NCBI GenBank assembly: GCA_964539805.1 | Contig: CAZIKN010000005.1 | Coordinates: forward strand, 1-64,000 | Length of the DNA stretch: 64,000 bases | Source of the DNA: M3007 sp964539805 | Lineage (GTDB): Bacteria > Bacteroidota > Bacteroidia > Chitinophagales > Saprospiraceae | Reading direction: 5' to 3' | In this document: one piece after another, positions 42,781 through 52,294 of the stretch | How positions within the stretch are numbered: the first letter of the stretch is position 1 | Layout of the letters: each line of letters starts with the position of its first letter | Translations under genes and position numbers: made by a program | The notes under the pieces: model-generated | The model's database searches: none | Seen by the model: the letters and a program-made list of their open reading frames with translations, nothing else | What the model was told of the DNA's origin: nothing

Positions 42781-42788
42781 CGAAGGTA
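42781..42788 (-). promoter_or_regulatory. Promoter box TACCTTCG for ruvC, leaderless
   Basis: Near-consensus box four bases before the ATG at 42776; supports the short start. Confidence 0.55.
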
Positions 42789-42957
42789 CTGTGAAAAGCA
42801 CAAAAATCGTTCAGATCATAGATAATGTGTTGAGCATTTTGGCCAAATCATAAAATTTTTCTGCCGCTTGCCTTTCAATTAATATTTACTATTTGATCAT
42901 TAGGCTGGCGAATTTACATAAGATACAATATGGATAAACCCATGACAAGCCCTTTAA

Positions 42958-43920
42958 TCATTCCGCGCTAAATTCCACCACAAAACTCTCCTTATAGCCC
43001 TTCTTTTTGGCAATTTTTTGCGCTGCTTCCGCTGCCTTTTTATTGGCGAATGGGCCAACCATGACACGATAGGTCACAATATCACTGCCCTCAACTTGTT
43101 CCAGATCCACCAATACTTTTCCCGGCCAATCCTTGCGGAGCTTGCGCAGAATGGGCAATACATTATCGGCATCATATAATGTGCCTACCTGTACGGCAGC
43201 GCCTTTGCGGACAGCCTCGGCAATATCAATTTTGTACAGCGTACGTTTGCCAGCGGCGGCAGGGGAAGCGGCAGGGGCAGAGGCAGCTTCGGGCTCAGTA
43301 GCTTTTGCTATGCTTTTGGGAGCGGCTTCGCCACCTTTTGGGGTAAGCAACCTGGGGCTTGATTTTTCTGCTTTGGCTACGGTTGGTGTGCTGTATTCAG
43401 TCGGCACGTCTGCTTTTTTAGTGGAAGCTGCTGACGGAACAGCCGCTTTGAGGACTTTTATTTTGGGTTTGTTCTCCGTTTTGGGGGTTTCTTCTGCGGC
43501 CACAAATTGGTCATCAGGCAAAGGCTTTACCTCGGTGTTTTCCGCTGGCTCATCATTTGCTATTTCTAATTTGACTTTTGCGTGACCCGCTTTGATGATG
43601 CCCAAAGCAACGGCTGCTTTGCGGGATACATCCACCACATAGCCAGCGGAGTAAGGCCCGCGGTCATTTACGGTCACAATGACGGACTCGCCATTGTCCA
43701 GGCGGGTTACCTTTACTTTGGTGCCAAAGGGGAGGGTCTTGTGTGCACAAGTCATGGCATCCTTGTCATAAACCTGGCCACTGGCTGTCTTGCGGCCATG
43801 TAGTTTATCGGCATAATATCCTGCCTTTCCGTATTCTTCAAATACAGGAGGAATGGCGTAAATGGTAAATGTGCTCAGGGAAAAGAAGCACATGAGGGCA
43901 AAAAACAAAAATTGTCGCAT
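42958..43920 (-). CDS. RlpA-like protein with SPOR domain
   Basis: 320 residues from ATG 43920 (MRQFLFFALMCFFSL). After the signal peptide comes a double-psi beta-barrel (about 32-118: KAGYYADKLHGRKTASGQVY, HKTLPFGTKVKVTRLDNGES, VNDRGPYSAGYVVDVS), a low-complexity A/P/K/E linker (about 120-240) and a C-terminal SPOR domain (about 245-318: YKIDIAEAV, VQVGTLYDADNV, YRVMVGPFANKKAAEAA). RlpA proteins cleave or bind denuded glycans; SPOR targets them to the septum. Periplasmic or outer-membrane. Confidence 0.92.
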   Translation of the reverse strand: MRQFLFFALMCFFSLSTFTIYAIPPVFEEYGKAGYYADKLHGRKTASGQVYDKDAMTCAHKTLPFGTKVKVTRLDNGESVIVTVNDRGPYSAGYVVDVSRKAAVALGIIKAGHAKVKLEIANDEPAENTEVKPLPDDQFVAAEETPKTENKPKIKVLKAAVPSAASTKKADVPTEYSTPTVAKAEKSSPRLLTPKGGEAAPKSIAKATEPEAASAPAASPAAAGKRTLYKIDIAEAVRKGAAVQVGTLYDADNVLPILRKLRKDWPGKVLVDLEQVEGSDIVTYRVMVGPFANKKAAEAAQKIAKKKGYKESFVVEFSAE

Positions 43921-44062
43921 CGGCGAAATATTTATGCTGTTAATAATTAGGTTTACTCTTGCCTGCAAACGTGCGGCTATTCAAAGAATTGTACAAATAA
44001 TTTAGAAAAAAAATTTTTTAATCTACTGAAAATCAAATCTTTTGTATCTCACCTTACAAAAA

Positions 44063-44090
44063 AGGCCATTACCTCATTCGGTAATGGCCT
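44063..44090 (-). terminator. Intrinsic terminator of the UspA gene
   Basis: Perfect 11-bp stem AGGCCATTACC / GGTAATGGCCT, loop of 6, T run on the reverse strand, 40 bases past the stop. Confidence 0.9.
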
Positions 44091-44129
44091 AAAAACGGCA
44101 CCCTCCAAGTGCTCGAATTTTGATCATGT

Positions 44130-44978
44130 TTATCTAATCGGCACAGCCAAAACAGGGATGTGTGTATGGTTGGCGGTGTCTTCTGTCAGGCTGCCAAAAA
44201 GCATATGGGAAACACCTCTGCGTTGGTGCGTGCCCATGATGATAAGGTCAGCATCAGCCTCGTATGCGTGGTTCAGTATAGCATTATCTTCAAACATGGT
44301 AAAGCCGGAAATGTGCAGCAGCACATCTTTCATGCCCACACGCTCCAAAATGCGTTTTTTTTCTGCTTCCACGCTGCCATCTGTGGGTACCAGCAAGGGA
44401 TTGTTCAGGTACACAGATTCTACGTTAAAGCCCAGAGCATCCTGCCACGCTTTTACCGTTTTGAACACTTCCTCTTGATCTGGTTTAAAGGTAGAAGGCA
44501 CCATTACATTGCGAATGTCAAACGTTTTGATACCTGCTGGGACTACCAGCACCGGACAGTCAGCATAGCGAATAACACGTTCGGTATTGGAGCCCACTAC
44601 CACTTCTTTAAGGCCGCTTGCTCCCAAGGTGCCCATAACAATCAGGTCTATTTTCTCGGTACTGCATACTTCCCGGATAACTGGCAGGATCAAGCCCTCG
44701 CGCAATTCGCTTTCCATAACCAATCCTTGAAAATCAGGGTCGGCCTCCAATTCAGCACATAGCGCATCTAAGCGCTCCTGAATTTCATCTTCTTGTGTAT
44801 CAACGCCATAGGTAGTATCTACATAGGCGTATTCAGCCATTGGCGCCACACTTGGTGCCATCTCGTTTACGTGTACAATATGAACGGCGGATTTACTGCG
44901 CACAGCCAATTGGCACGCGATACGCAAAGCATTTATTGAGGTATGGGAAAAATCAACAGGGACAAGTATTTTTTTCAT
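44130..44978 (-). CDS. Universal stress protein, tandem UspA domains
   Basis: 282 residues from ATG 44978 (MKKILVPVDFSHTSINALRI); the frame extends 31 codons upstream without support. Two UspA domains: the first (1-145) ends MGTLGASGLKEVVVGSNTER and the second ends MGTHQRRGVSHMLFGSLTED. Both have the ATP-type G-x2-G-x9-G(S/T) pattern or close to it. It binds nucleotide in the cytosol and responds to stress; no specific partner is evident. Strong terminator follows. Confidence 0.92.
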   Translation of the reverse strand: MKKILVPVDFSHTSINALRIACQLAVRSKSAVHIVHVNEMAPSVAPMAEYAYVDTTYGVDTQEDEIQERLDALCAELEADPDFQGLVMESELREGLILPVIREVCSTEKIDLIVMGTLGASGLKEVVVGSNTERVIRYADCPVLVVPAGIKTFDIRNVMVPSTFKPDQEEVFKTVKAWQDALGFNVESVYLNNPLLVPTDGSVEAEKKRILERVGMKDVLLHISGFTMFEDNAILNHAYEADADLIIMGTHQRRGVSHMLFGSLTEDTANHTHIPVLAVPIR

Positions 44979-45230
44979 GATGTGTGTATTTAATTGACAG
45001 TGCAAAGTTGAAGGTGATTCAGGGCCACGGAAATGATCTTGGTCAAACAGGAGAGAAATCTTGGTCAACATGTTACAGGCAATGAGGCGGCAGTTCCGGC
45101 TTTTAGATATTTTTGAAATTATTTATGTCAATTTTAAAAAAACATTTTGCTTTAAAAAAACATACCTTCGCCGCTACAAATAAAAATTGGCAACCCTTTC
45201 GGTTGCAACACTCGTCAAATCCTCGTCCCA

Positions 45231-47573
45231 ATGTCTGCCTATCTTGATGAGCTCAACCCGGTACAACGCGCTGCCGTAACCACCACTGAAGGCCCGGTTC
45301 TTGTGATCGCAGGCCCAGGTTCAGGCAAGACCCGTGTGCTAACCTACCGCATTGCACATCTTTTGGAATCAGGTGTGCCCCCTTGGGAAATCCTGACGCT
45401 TACCTTTACCAACAAGGCCGCCCGTGAAATGAAGGAAAGGATAGAAAAAGTAGTGGGGCCAAAGGCTCAACAGGTATGGGCGGGCACCTTTCACGCTATT
45501 TTTGCCAGAATACTGCGCGTAGAGGCTGCCAAGATCGGATATCCCGCTGCTTTTTCCATTTATGACTCTGATGATACCTTGGGGGTACTTCGGGCCATTA
45601 TCAAAGAAATGAACCTTGATCCCACGGTTTACAATCCATCTGCCATACGATCACGTATTTCATTGGCGAAAAGTAACCTGATCACGCCCAAGGCTTATCG
45701 GGACAAAACTGATCTGATGCAGGAAGACCGCCAGGCCAAAAGGCCCTATGTTGTGGATATTTACGAAAAATACATGGCGCGCTGCCAGCGCTCAGGAGCC
45801 ATGGACTTTGATGACCTGCTGTTCCAATTGTATCGCCTATTTCGTGACAATCCGGATCAAGTGCTTGAGAAATACCAGAAAAGGTTTCGCTACATCCATG
45901 TGGATGAGTTTCAGGATACCAACTTCTTACAGTATGCCATCCTGCGCCGCTTGCTCAAATATGAAGGCAGTAGTGAAAATGTTTTTGTTGTAGGCGATGA
46001 CGCCCAAAGTATCTATGCCTTCAGGGGGGCTACCATTGATAATATCCTTGATTTTGAGAAAGATTACCCCGCGCTAAAGACCTACAAATTAGAGCAAAAT
46101 TACCGAAGCACGCACCACATTGTATCCGCAGCCAATGAGGTCATCAGCCACAATCGCCGCCAATTGCAAAAAACAATTTGGACAGATCGGGAAGAACGGC
46201 ATAAAATTAAGGTGTTGAAATGCATGACAGATGACGAGGAGGGTCGCCGCGTGGCTGATCTTATCCTGGAACAAAAAAACCGCTACCATCTGCGCAATGG
46301 CGACATTGCTGTGCTGTACCGGACCAATGCCCAAAGCCGTAAATTTGAGGAACATCTTCGCCGATTGAACTTGTCCTACCGCGTTTATGGCGGTACCTCC
46401 TTCTATCAGCGCAAGGAGGTCAAAGATTTTATTGCCTACCTGCGATTGGCCGTTAACCCCTTGGACGAGGAGGCCCTTCGGCGCGTCATCAACTATCCTA
46501 CCCGTGGCATCAGCGATGCCACCATTGATAAAATAAGCACTTTGGCTGGCAGCAGCAACGTACCGATGTGGTATGCCATGTTGGATACGCGCTTGGATGT
46601 TAACGATCGTGCCCGCAAATCACTCGGTGGCTTTCGTTCTATGGTAGAAAACTGGCAGTCAAGGATCAATACCGATCCCGCTATCAAACTCGCCGGCGAT
46701 ATCTTGCGCAAATCAGGGCTTTTGGATGCCCTAAAGGCCGATACTTCACCTGAGGGCATAGGCAGGCTTGAAAATGTCAACGCCGTGTTGGATGCCATTT
46801 CTGAATATTCCGATGCGGCAGCATCCATTCCTGCGCCAGCGCCAGATGGCATTTACGATGTATCGGCAGATTTGTCACCAAGTTTAATCCCTACGGGCAG
46901 TACAAGCTTGGCCACGTACCTGCAAACCATCACACTGCTCACCGATGCCGATGAGAAAACAGGCGATGATGACAATATAACCCTCATGAGCGTGCACTCT
47001 GCCAAAGGATTGGAGTATCGAAGTGTGTTTGTTACGGGTATGGAAGAACATTTGTTTCCCAGTTTTATGTCCTTTGACGATCCCAATGGCTTGGATGAAG
47101 AACGCCGTTTGTTTTATGTGGCCATCACAAGGGCCAAAGAATTGCTTACCTTAGCCTATGCCCAAAATCGCTACCGATTTGGTCAAATTCGTGTAAGCGA
47201 ACCATCCCGATTCTTAGAAGAGATAGATAATCAACATTTTGATATTGTGGGTGGCTTTGGTGCGGCACGACTGTCCAATACACAACCCACTTTTGCCAAT
47301 TCAGGCCGCGCAGGCGTAAGCGGTAATTTCAGTCAAGCCCAGCGACGCCCACTTTCACCCATGCCTGCAGCAGCAATGCCCGCTGATTTCAAGCCCTCTC
47401 CTATTGAGGACATAATACCCGGCGCACGGGTACTGCACTTGAAATTTGGCGAAGGCAAGGTGCTTGGAGTGGAAGGCCCAAAAGATGGCAAAGTGGCTGC
47501 CATCCATTTTTTGAACGATGAATTACCCGAGCGTCGCATCGTGTTGAAATTTGCAAAACTACAGGTATTGTAG
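45231..47573 (+). CDS. UvrD/PcrA superfamily 1A DNA helicase
   Basis: 780 residues. Q-motif LNPVQRAAV, Walker A AGPGSGKTRVLTYRI, motif Ia TLTFTNKAAREMKERI, Walker B VDEFQDTNFLQ, motif III VVGDDAQSIYAFRGA, motif IV QNYRST, motif V MSVHSAKGLEYRSVFV, motif VI VAITRAKELL. The C-terminal Tudor-like end GARVLHLKFGEGKVLGVEGP is typical of PcrA/UvrD. It unwinds DNA in repair and clears RecA or stalled polymerase. Normal length; a TACCTTCG-like box sits about 60 bases upstream. Confidence 0.95.
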   Translation: MSAYLDELNPVQRAAVTTTEGPVLVIAGPGSGKTRVLTYRIAHLLESGVPPWEILTLTFTNKAAREMKERIEKVVGPKAQQVWAGTFHAIFARILRVEAAKIGYPAAFSIYDSDDTLGVLRAIIKEMNLDPTVYNPSAIRSRISLAKSNLITPKAYRDKTDLMQEDRQAKRPYVVDIYEKYMARCQRSGAMDFDDLLFQLYRLFRDNPDQVLEKYQKRFRYIHVDEFQDTNFLQYAILRRLLKYEGSSENVFVVGDDAQSIYAFRGATIDNILDFEKDYPALKTYKLEQNYRSTHHIVSAANEVISHNRRQLQKTIWTDREERHKIKVLKCMTDDEEGRRVADLILEQKNRYHLRNGDIAVLYRTNAQSRKFEEHLRRLNLSYRVYGGTSFYQRKEVKDFIAYLRLAVNPLDEEALRRVINYPTRGISDATIDKISTLAGSSNVPMWYAMLDTRLDVNDRARKSLGGFRSMVENWQSRINTDPAIKLAGDILRKSGLLDALKADTSPEGIGRLENVNAVLDAISEYSDAAASIPAPAPDGIYDVSADLSPSLIPTGSTSLATYLQTITLLTDADEKTGDDDNITLMSVHSAKGLEYRSVFVTGMEEHLFPSFMSFDDPNGLDEERRLFYVAITRAKELLTLAYAQNRYRFGQIRVSEPSRFLEEIDNQHFDIVGGFGAARLSNTQPTFANSGRAGVSGNFSQAQRRPLSPMPAAAMPADFKPSPIEDIIPGARVLHLKFGEGKVLGVEGPKDGKVAAIHFLNDELPERRIVLKFAKLQVL

Positions 47574-47578
47574 CCATA

Positions 47579-48760
47579 CTAAAGTTGCTCCATGGCCTGC
47601 TCCAAATCAGCCCAAAGCCATTGCGGATCTTCTAAGCCAATATAAAAACGGGCAAAAGCCCAGTGCATGGGTGGGTTGGCCCGGCCGGGTATGTTGTAAA
47701 AACCAATAGTAGGTATGATAAGCGACTCATGCCCGCCCCAGGAAACGGCCATCGTGAAACAACGCAAACGATGGATGAACGCTTCCATTTTTTCCATTGC
47801 ATCCGTATTGAACTGCACCGAAAACAAGCCACCACAACCGCGCATTTGTTTTTTGGCCAAGTCCAATTGCGAAAAGCTATGGTGGAAAGGATGCCAAATT
47901 CGCGCTACTTTAGGATGTGCATCTAATTTTTCCAAAATCCAACGCGCACTCTCATCACTGCGCTGCAACCTGAGGGGCAAGGTGCGGAGGCCGCGCAGCA
48001 CCAGCGACGCATCATGGGGACTTAGGATACCTCCCAGGGTCATCAATTCGGACTCAAATATCTTTTTGCACATGGCATGGCTGCCACACAGCACACCTAC
48101 TACCACATCTGAGTGCCCATTGAGGTATTTGGTGCCGCTGTGCAGCACAATATCAATACCAAATGCGGCTGGGTTTTGGTACAGTGGCGAGCAGTATGAA
48201 TTATCAATCATGGTCACTATGCCCAGTTCACGGGCCAGGGCGGCACAAGCAGACAGGTCCTGACATTCAAAGGTCATGGTGTTGGGGCTTTCCAAAAAGA
48301 GCACTTTGGTGTTGGGGCGCAGGGCGGCTTTTATCTGTTCCAGATCCGTACCGTCCACGAAACTATGCTCCACCCCGAAGCGCGATAAAAACTTGCGCAA
48401 CAGTGCGGAAGTCCACGAATATGGCGCCTGCTGGCATACCACATGGTCGCCCGCCGATACATTACCGATGACAGCCGCCGCAATAGCCGCTGCGCCGCTG
48501 GCAAAAACAAGGCAATCTTCTGTTCCCTCAAGGGCGGCCAATTTTCTGCGCAGCATTTCCACCGTTGGGTTATTGCCCCTTGAATAAACATGGTGTTTCA
48601 GTTCGTCGGAAAATGCTTCGCGAAAGTGCGCCAAATCGCGAAAAGCAAAATTGCTGGTCTGGATAATGGGCGGAGCAATGGCATGGTAGTACTGCTCGCG
48701 GTCTTCTGCCAGGTGGGTCAGGATGTGGCTCAATTCGCCGGGGGTGTAAAGTGGTTCCAT
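47579..48760 (-). CDS. Cys/Met metabolism PLP-dependent enzyme (second paralogue)
   Basis: 393 residues from ATG 48760 (MEPLYTPGELSHIL), fixed by a promoter box four-five bases upstream; the frame continues 25 codons further. Same trans-sulfuration PLP family as 3468-4607 but clearly divergent: YSRGNNPTVEMLRRKLAALE, CLVFASGAAAIAAAV and the PLP lysine in VLHSGTKYLNGHSDVVVG. Family members include cystathionine gamma-lyase/synthase, methionine gamma-lyase and O-acetylhomoserine sulfhydrylase; I cannot choose. It converges on uvrD with 5 bases between the stops. Confidence 0.9.
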   Translation of the reverse strand: MEPLYTPGELSHILTHLAEDREQYYHAIAPPIIQTSNFAFRDLAHFREAFSDELKHHVYSRGNNPTVEMLRRKLAALEGTEDCLVFASGAAAIAAAVIGNVSAGDHVVCQQAPYSWTSALLRKFLSRFGVEHSFVDGTDLEQIKAALRPNTKVLFLESPNTMTFECQDLSACAALARELGIVTMIDNSYCSPLYQNPAAFGIDIVLHSGTKYLNGHSDVVVGVLCGSHAMCKKIFESELMTLGGILSPHDASLVLRGLRTLPLRLQRSDESARWILEKLDAHPKVARIWHPFHHSFSQLDLAKKQMRGCGGLFSVQFNTDAMEKMEAFIHRLRCFTMAVSWGGHESLIIPTIGFYNIPGRANPPMHWAFARFYIGLEDPQWLWADLEQAMEQL

Positions 48761-48765
48761 GGGGG

Positions 48766-48773
48766 CAAAAGTA
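48766..48773 (-). promoter_or_regulatory. Promoter box TACTTTTG for the 47579-48760 gene, leaderless
   Basis: Perfect TAnnTTTG match five bases before the ATG at 48760. Confidence 0.6.
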
Positions 48774-48983
48774 TGGATTTCGTTTATTTGAAACCCCAGG
48801 GCCATTATCGTTACGCTTAAATACCACAAAACCACTCATTTATGGGTATTCAACAAGGCAAAAGAGATGTTTTATTACGTTTTTTCCTTTTTTTGGAATA
48901 AAATTTGCCATTTTTACGGCTCGATTTAATCTTTCCATTCCGCATTCGGTAATCCAACGTATTACAGTAGTATCAATCGTTTT

Positions 48984-50939
48984 ATGAACAGGATTGCTTT
49001 ACACCTATATTTAGTATTGTCGGCGTTTTTGCTGACCACTAACCTGAATGCCCAGCAAGGCAATATTACCATAACGGGCGGCTGCCCAAGTCTTGATTTT
49101 TGCTTCAATGCGGGCAAGTGCGACAAGGGTTTGGTGTACATCAAACTAGGGCGTGCAACCACCTGCGCCAATAGCAGCTACACTGACGTGTCCTATAAAT
49201 TGGATCTTAACAATGATGGCAGTATCGAGCAGCAGACCTTTGCGGATTCCATACGGGCCGATTTCCCCAAGGGAACCCACAGGGTCAGTTGGCGCGTAAC
49301 GGACAACTGCGGCAATTTAGCCACCTGCAACCAGCTGTTTACGGTAAAAGATTGCACCCTGCCCACGCTGACCTGTATCAATGGCCTGACCCAAAACCTG
49401 AGCCTGCCCAATTGTACCACCACCTTTGAGGCCAATAAATTCATCCTGGTACTCTCGGATAATTGTACACCTGCCAACCAGATCCAATTGGGCATCCGCC
49501 GTACCGATGCCGGAACGGGGTTCCCCAATACAACATCCGTTACCTTTGACAAATGTGAAGTAGGCCTTCAAACAGTAGAGGTGTGGGCAAAAGATGGTAA
49601 TGGCCTGCTCAACATTTGCCAAAACTATGTTATTGTACAGGACAATGGCAACGAATGCCCCTGCGATAAAGAATCAGATGTCAGTGCGAGCGGCTGTATC
49701 AGTACCTATGCGCCAGCAAAACGCGTGAGCGAATGGACCCTCCGCTCACGGCTTGAGCCAGTTACAGGCGTAAGCAACCCTACAACCAAACATTACAAAT
49801 ACATCGGCAATGACTCCTGCTATGCCCTCAAAATGTTCCCTGCTATACCCAATGAGGGTTCATACCGCCTGATTATGGGCGCCGAACGCAATTTTGCCCC
49901 TCTGAACGGTGTATCTACCTATGACTTGGTGGTTACAAGCAAACATATCCTCGGCCTTGAATCCTTTACCAACATTTACCAGCTCGCTGCTGCTGATGTA
50001 AACCGCAGCAATTCCGTCACAACCCTGGATATTGTGGAAACCCGAAAACTCATCCTCGGTATTTATGACACTTTCCCCGAAACCAAGAGTTGGCGATTCG
50101 TGCAGGCATTGCCCAACCCGACAAGTTGGACCACCCTTGAAGTGTTGAAAGACACCTTTCAAATACCTATCCCCAATTTGTCCGCTGACCTCAACCTGAA
50201 AAACATGAATTTTGTTGCCATCAAATCAGGCGATGTCAATGGTAGCGCATTAACCAATTTTCAGGATCCCCCAACAGAGGATCGCAATGACGGCGAGCCT
50301 TTGGTACTGGAAGTGCCTGATCTTGAACTTTCCGTTGGGGAATCCGCAGAACTGCCTTTTTACCCTATGGAGTTCGCTGCACTGGATGGATGGCAAATGA
50401 ATTTGCAATTGGACTTGGATAAGGTTGAGCTTGAAGATATTACAGGTGTGGATATTGCCAATGTCCACCTTGCAGCTGATGGGTCATTAAAGATCATACA
50501 ATTTGAGCACGTGAAAAACGCAGGCCCAAATACGCCCCTTTTCACCTTAAAAATACGCGCAAAAAGCAATACAAGAAGCTCGGAGGTCTTGTTCCTCCAT
50601 GACAGTGGCTTATACCCTGAAGCTTATTCTGGCCAAACACTTCGCGAGATCCGTTTGTCACAGCCCAAACACATAGCTAAAACCCAATTTTTCCCACCCG
50701 TACCCAATCCGAGCAATGGGGAACTACATTTTAGTATATTAATGCCCAATGCAGGAGTAGCCTCGCTACGGGTTACGGATATACAGGGAAAAACAATTTT
50801 TGAGAAAGCGATAACGCTTGCCCCGGGTATGCAGCAAATTCTTCTTGAAAAAGGGGATTTGCCCTATCAAAACCTGTTTTTTTACCAGATTCAGGTAAAC
50901 GGGGAAAGTTATTCGGGTAGAATTGTCAGAAACTTGTAA
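48984..50939 (+). CDS. T9SS surface protein with Cys-rich Ig-like domains and a dockerin-like module
   Basis: 651 residues with a signal peptide ending NLNAQ. The N-terminal half has Cys-rich HYR/Ig-like domains (RVTDNCGNLATCNQLFTVKD, VLSDNCTPANQ). Then comes a dockerin-like unit, GVSTYDLVVTSKHILGLE followed by AAADVNRSNSVTTLDIVETR and IKSGDVNGSA, close to that of the 19264-20613 protein. A cohesin-like beta domain and a sorting domain (PPVPNPSNGELHFSI ... YQNLFFYQIQV) end it. Exported and surface-attached; it may bind a partner through the dockerin-like unit, which is inference. Confidence 0.83.
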   Translation: MNRIALHLYLVLSAFLLTTNLNAQQGNITITGGCPSLDFCFNAGKCDKGLVYIKLGRATTCANSSYTDVSYKLDLNNDGSIEQQTFADSIRADFPKGTHRVSWRVTDNCGNLATCNQLFTVKDCTLPTLTCINGLTQNLSLPNCTTTFEANKFILVLSDNCTPANQIQLGIRRTDAGTGFPNTTSVTFDKCEVGLQTVEVWAKDGNGLLNICQNYVIVQDNGNECPCDKESDVSASGCISTYAPAKRVSEWTLRSRLEPVTGVSNPTTKHYKYIGNDSCYALKMFPAIPNEGSYRLIMGAERNFAPLNGVSTYDLVVTSKHILGLESFTNIYQLAAADVNRSNSVTTLDIVETRKLILGIYDTFPETKSWRFVQALPNPTSWTTLEVLKDTFQIPIPNLSADLNLKNMNFVAIKSGDVNGSALTNFQDPPTEDRNDGEPLVLEVPDLELSVGESAELPFYPMEFAALDGWQMNLQLDLDKVELEDITGVDIANVHLAADGSLKIIQFEHVKNAGPNTPLFTLKIRAKSNTRSSEVLFLHDSGLYPEAYSGQTLREIRLSQPKHIAKTQFFPPVPNPSNGELHFSILMPNAGVASLRVTDIQGKTIFEKAITLAPGMQQILLEKGDLPYQNLFFYQIQVNGESYSGRIVRNL

Positions 50940-51030
50940 AAATTTTTTTTCGGTTGTCCAACGTTTTGCCAAACCTAATCGTCAATGAGATAAACACACA
51001 AAATCCTTTGACCTAAAACACAGTTTGGAC

Positions 51031-52242
51031 ATGAAAAATATTCAATATCTCGTTTGTTTGTTCTCCGCCGTCATCGCCTTTAGTGCTTGTAGCAAAAAAG
51101 GTGACGCAGACTTCAACTATTATTATTACACTCCTGAGGAGTATGCCCTGTTGAGCAAAACGCTCAATCTGCCCGAATTGCCGTATGAGTATGATTTGAC
51201 GATACCGGTAGGTGGTAAGCCGATTTTTGCCAAGCAGAACATCAGCCGAGATATGGCCACATTGGGTCGGGTACTTTTTTATGATACCAAGCTCTCTCGC
51301 GATGGGAAAATTTCCTGCGCCAGCTGCCATAAGCAGGAGTTGGCCTTTGGTGACGATAGGGAGGTAAGCCTTGGTGTTTATGATCGTGCGGGTGATCGCA
51401 ACTCCATCGCATTGCTTTCTGTAACCAGCTTTGCCGGCGAATACGGTGTTGATCTTAACGGCTCCTTTGGAAAACGCTTTTTCTGGGACAACCGCGCTGC
51501 TACAGCCACCGAACAGGGTGAAGGCTCTATGACCAACCCCAAGGAAATGGACATGAAAATGAGCGAAGTAGCGGAAATCGTACAAGCCACGCCTTATTAC
51601 GAGCCATTATTCAAAAAAGCATTCGGTGACAATGTCATCACGAAAGAGCGTGTGTTGGAAGCAGTTGCTGGTTTTGTCAACGTTATGGGCTCCTCCAACA
51701 GCAAGTTTGATATAGCCCTGGCCGATATGTTGAAAAAGAACAACAATGCCTTTGACGTAGATCAAAAAGATTTTGAAGGTTTCTCGCCAGAACAAAACAA
51801 GGGCAAAGCGCTCTTTATAAACAATTGCGCCTCCTGCCACACTGGCCTTTTCACGTCTGTAAACGGCGGTGTTTTAGGCGTTAACGGCAGCGCTGCCAGC
51901 AATGGTCTTGATCTCAACCCAACCGACTTGGGAATAGGTAGCATTACAAAAAACAAACAGGATGAAGGTGTATTTAAAATCCCATCCCTCCGCAATGTTG
52001 AGAAGACATACCCCTATATGCACAATGGCCGCTTCAAAACCTTAGGGGAAGTTATAGATTTTTATTCCAAGGACATTAGGCCCCATGCTAACCTAAGCCC
52101 GATTTTGAAAGACCCCGCAACCGGAAAGCCAAAACAATTCAACTTTACAGAAGATGAAAAAAGTGCCTTGATTGCATTTTTGGAAACACTCACTGATGAC
52201 ACTGTGTTAAAAGACATTCGCTTTTCCAATCCTTACAAATAG
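51031..52242 (+). CDS. Diheme cytochrome c peroxidase/MauG-family lipoprotein 1
   Basis: 403 residues from ATG 51031. Signal peptide with lipobox AFSAC followed by SKK. A conserved acidic/Tyr stretch DFNYYYYTPEEYALLSKTL follows the anchor. There are two heme sites CxxCH: CASCHKQELAFGDDR and CASCHTGLF, plus PYMHNGRFKTLGEVIDFY near the end, as in bacterial CcpA/MauG. It would reduce peroxide or oxidise a protein substrate in the periplasm. First of a tandem pair, 52 bases before the second. Confidence 0.9.
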   Translation: MKNIQYLVCLFSAVIAFSACSKKGDADFNYYYYTPEEYALLSKTLNLPELPYEYDLTIPVGGKPIFAKQNISRDMATLGRVLFYDTKLSRDGKISCASCHKQELAFGDDREVSLGVYDRAGDRNSIALLSVTSFAGEYGVDLNGSFGKRFFWDNRAATATEQGEGSMTNPKEMDMKMSEVAEIVQATPYYEPLFKKAFGDNVITKERVLEAVAGFVNVMGSSNSKFDIALADMLKKNNNAFDVDQKDFEGFSPEQNKGKALFINNCASCHTGLFTSVNGGVLGVNGSAASNGLDLNPTDLGIGSITKNKQDEGVFKIPSLRNVEKTYPYMHNGRFKTLGEVIDFYSKDIRPHANLSPILKDPATGKPKQFNFTEDEKSALIAFLETLTDDTVLKDIRFSNPYK

Positions 52243-52294
52243 TTTTGGAGCAGCCCTCAAATATTCAACATTATTTCATTAAACATTTTTCACC

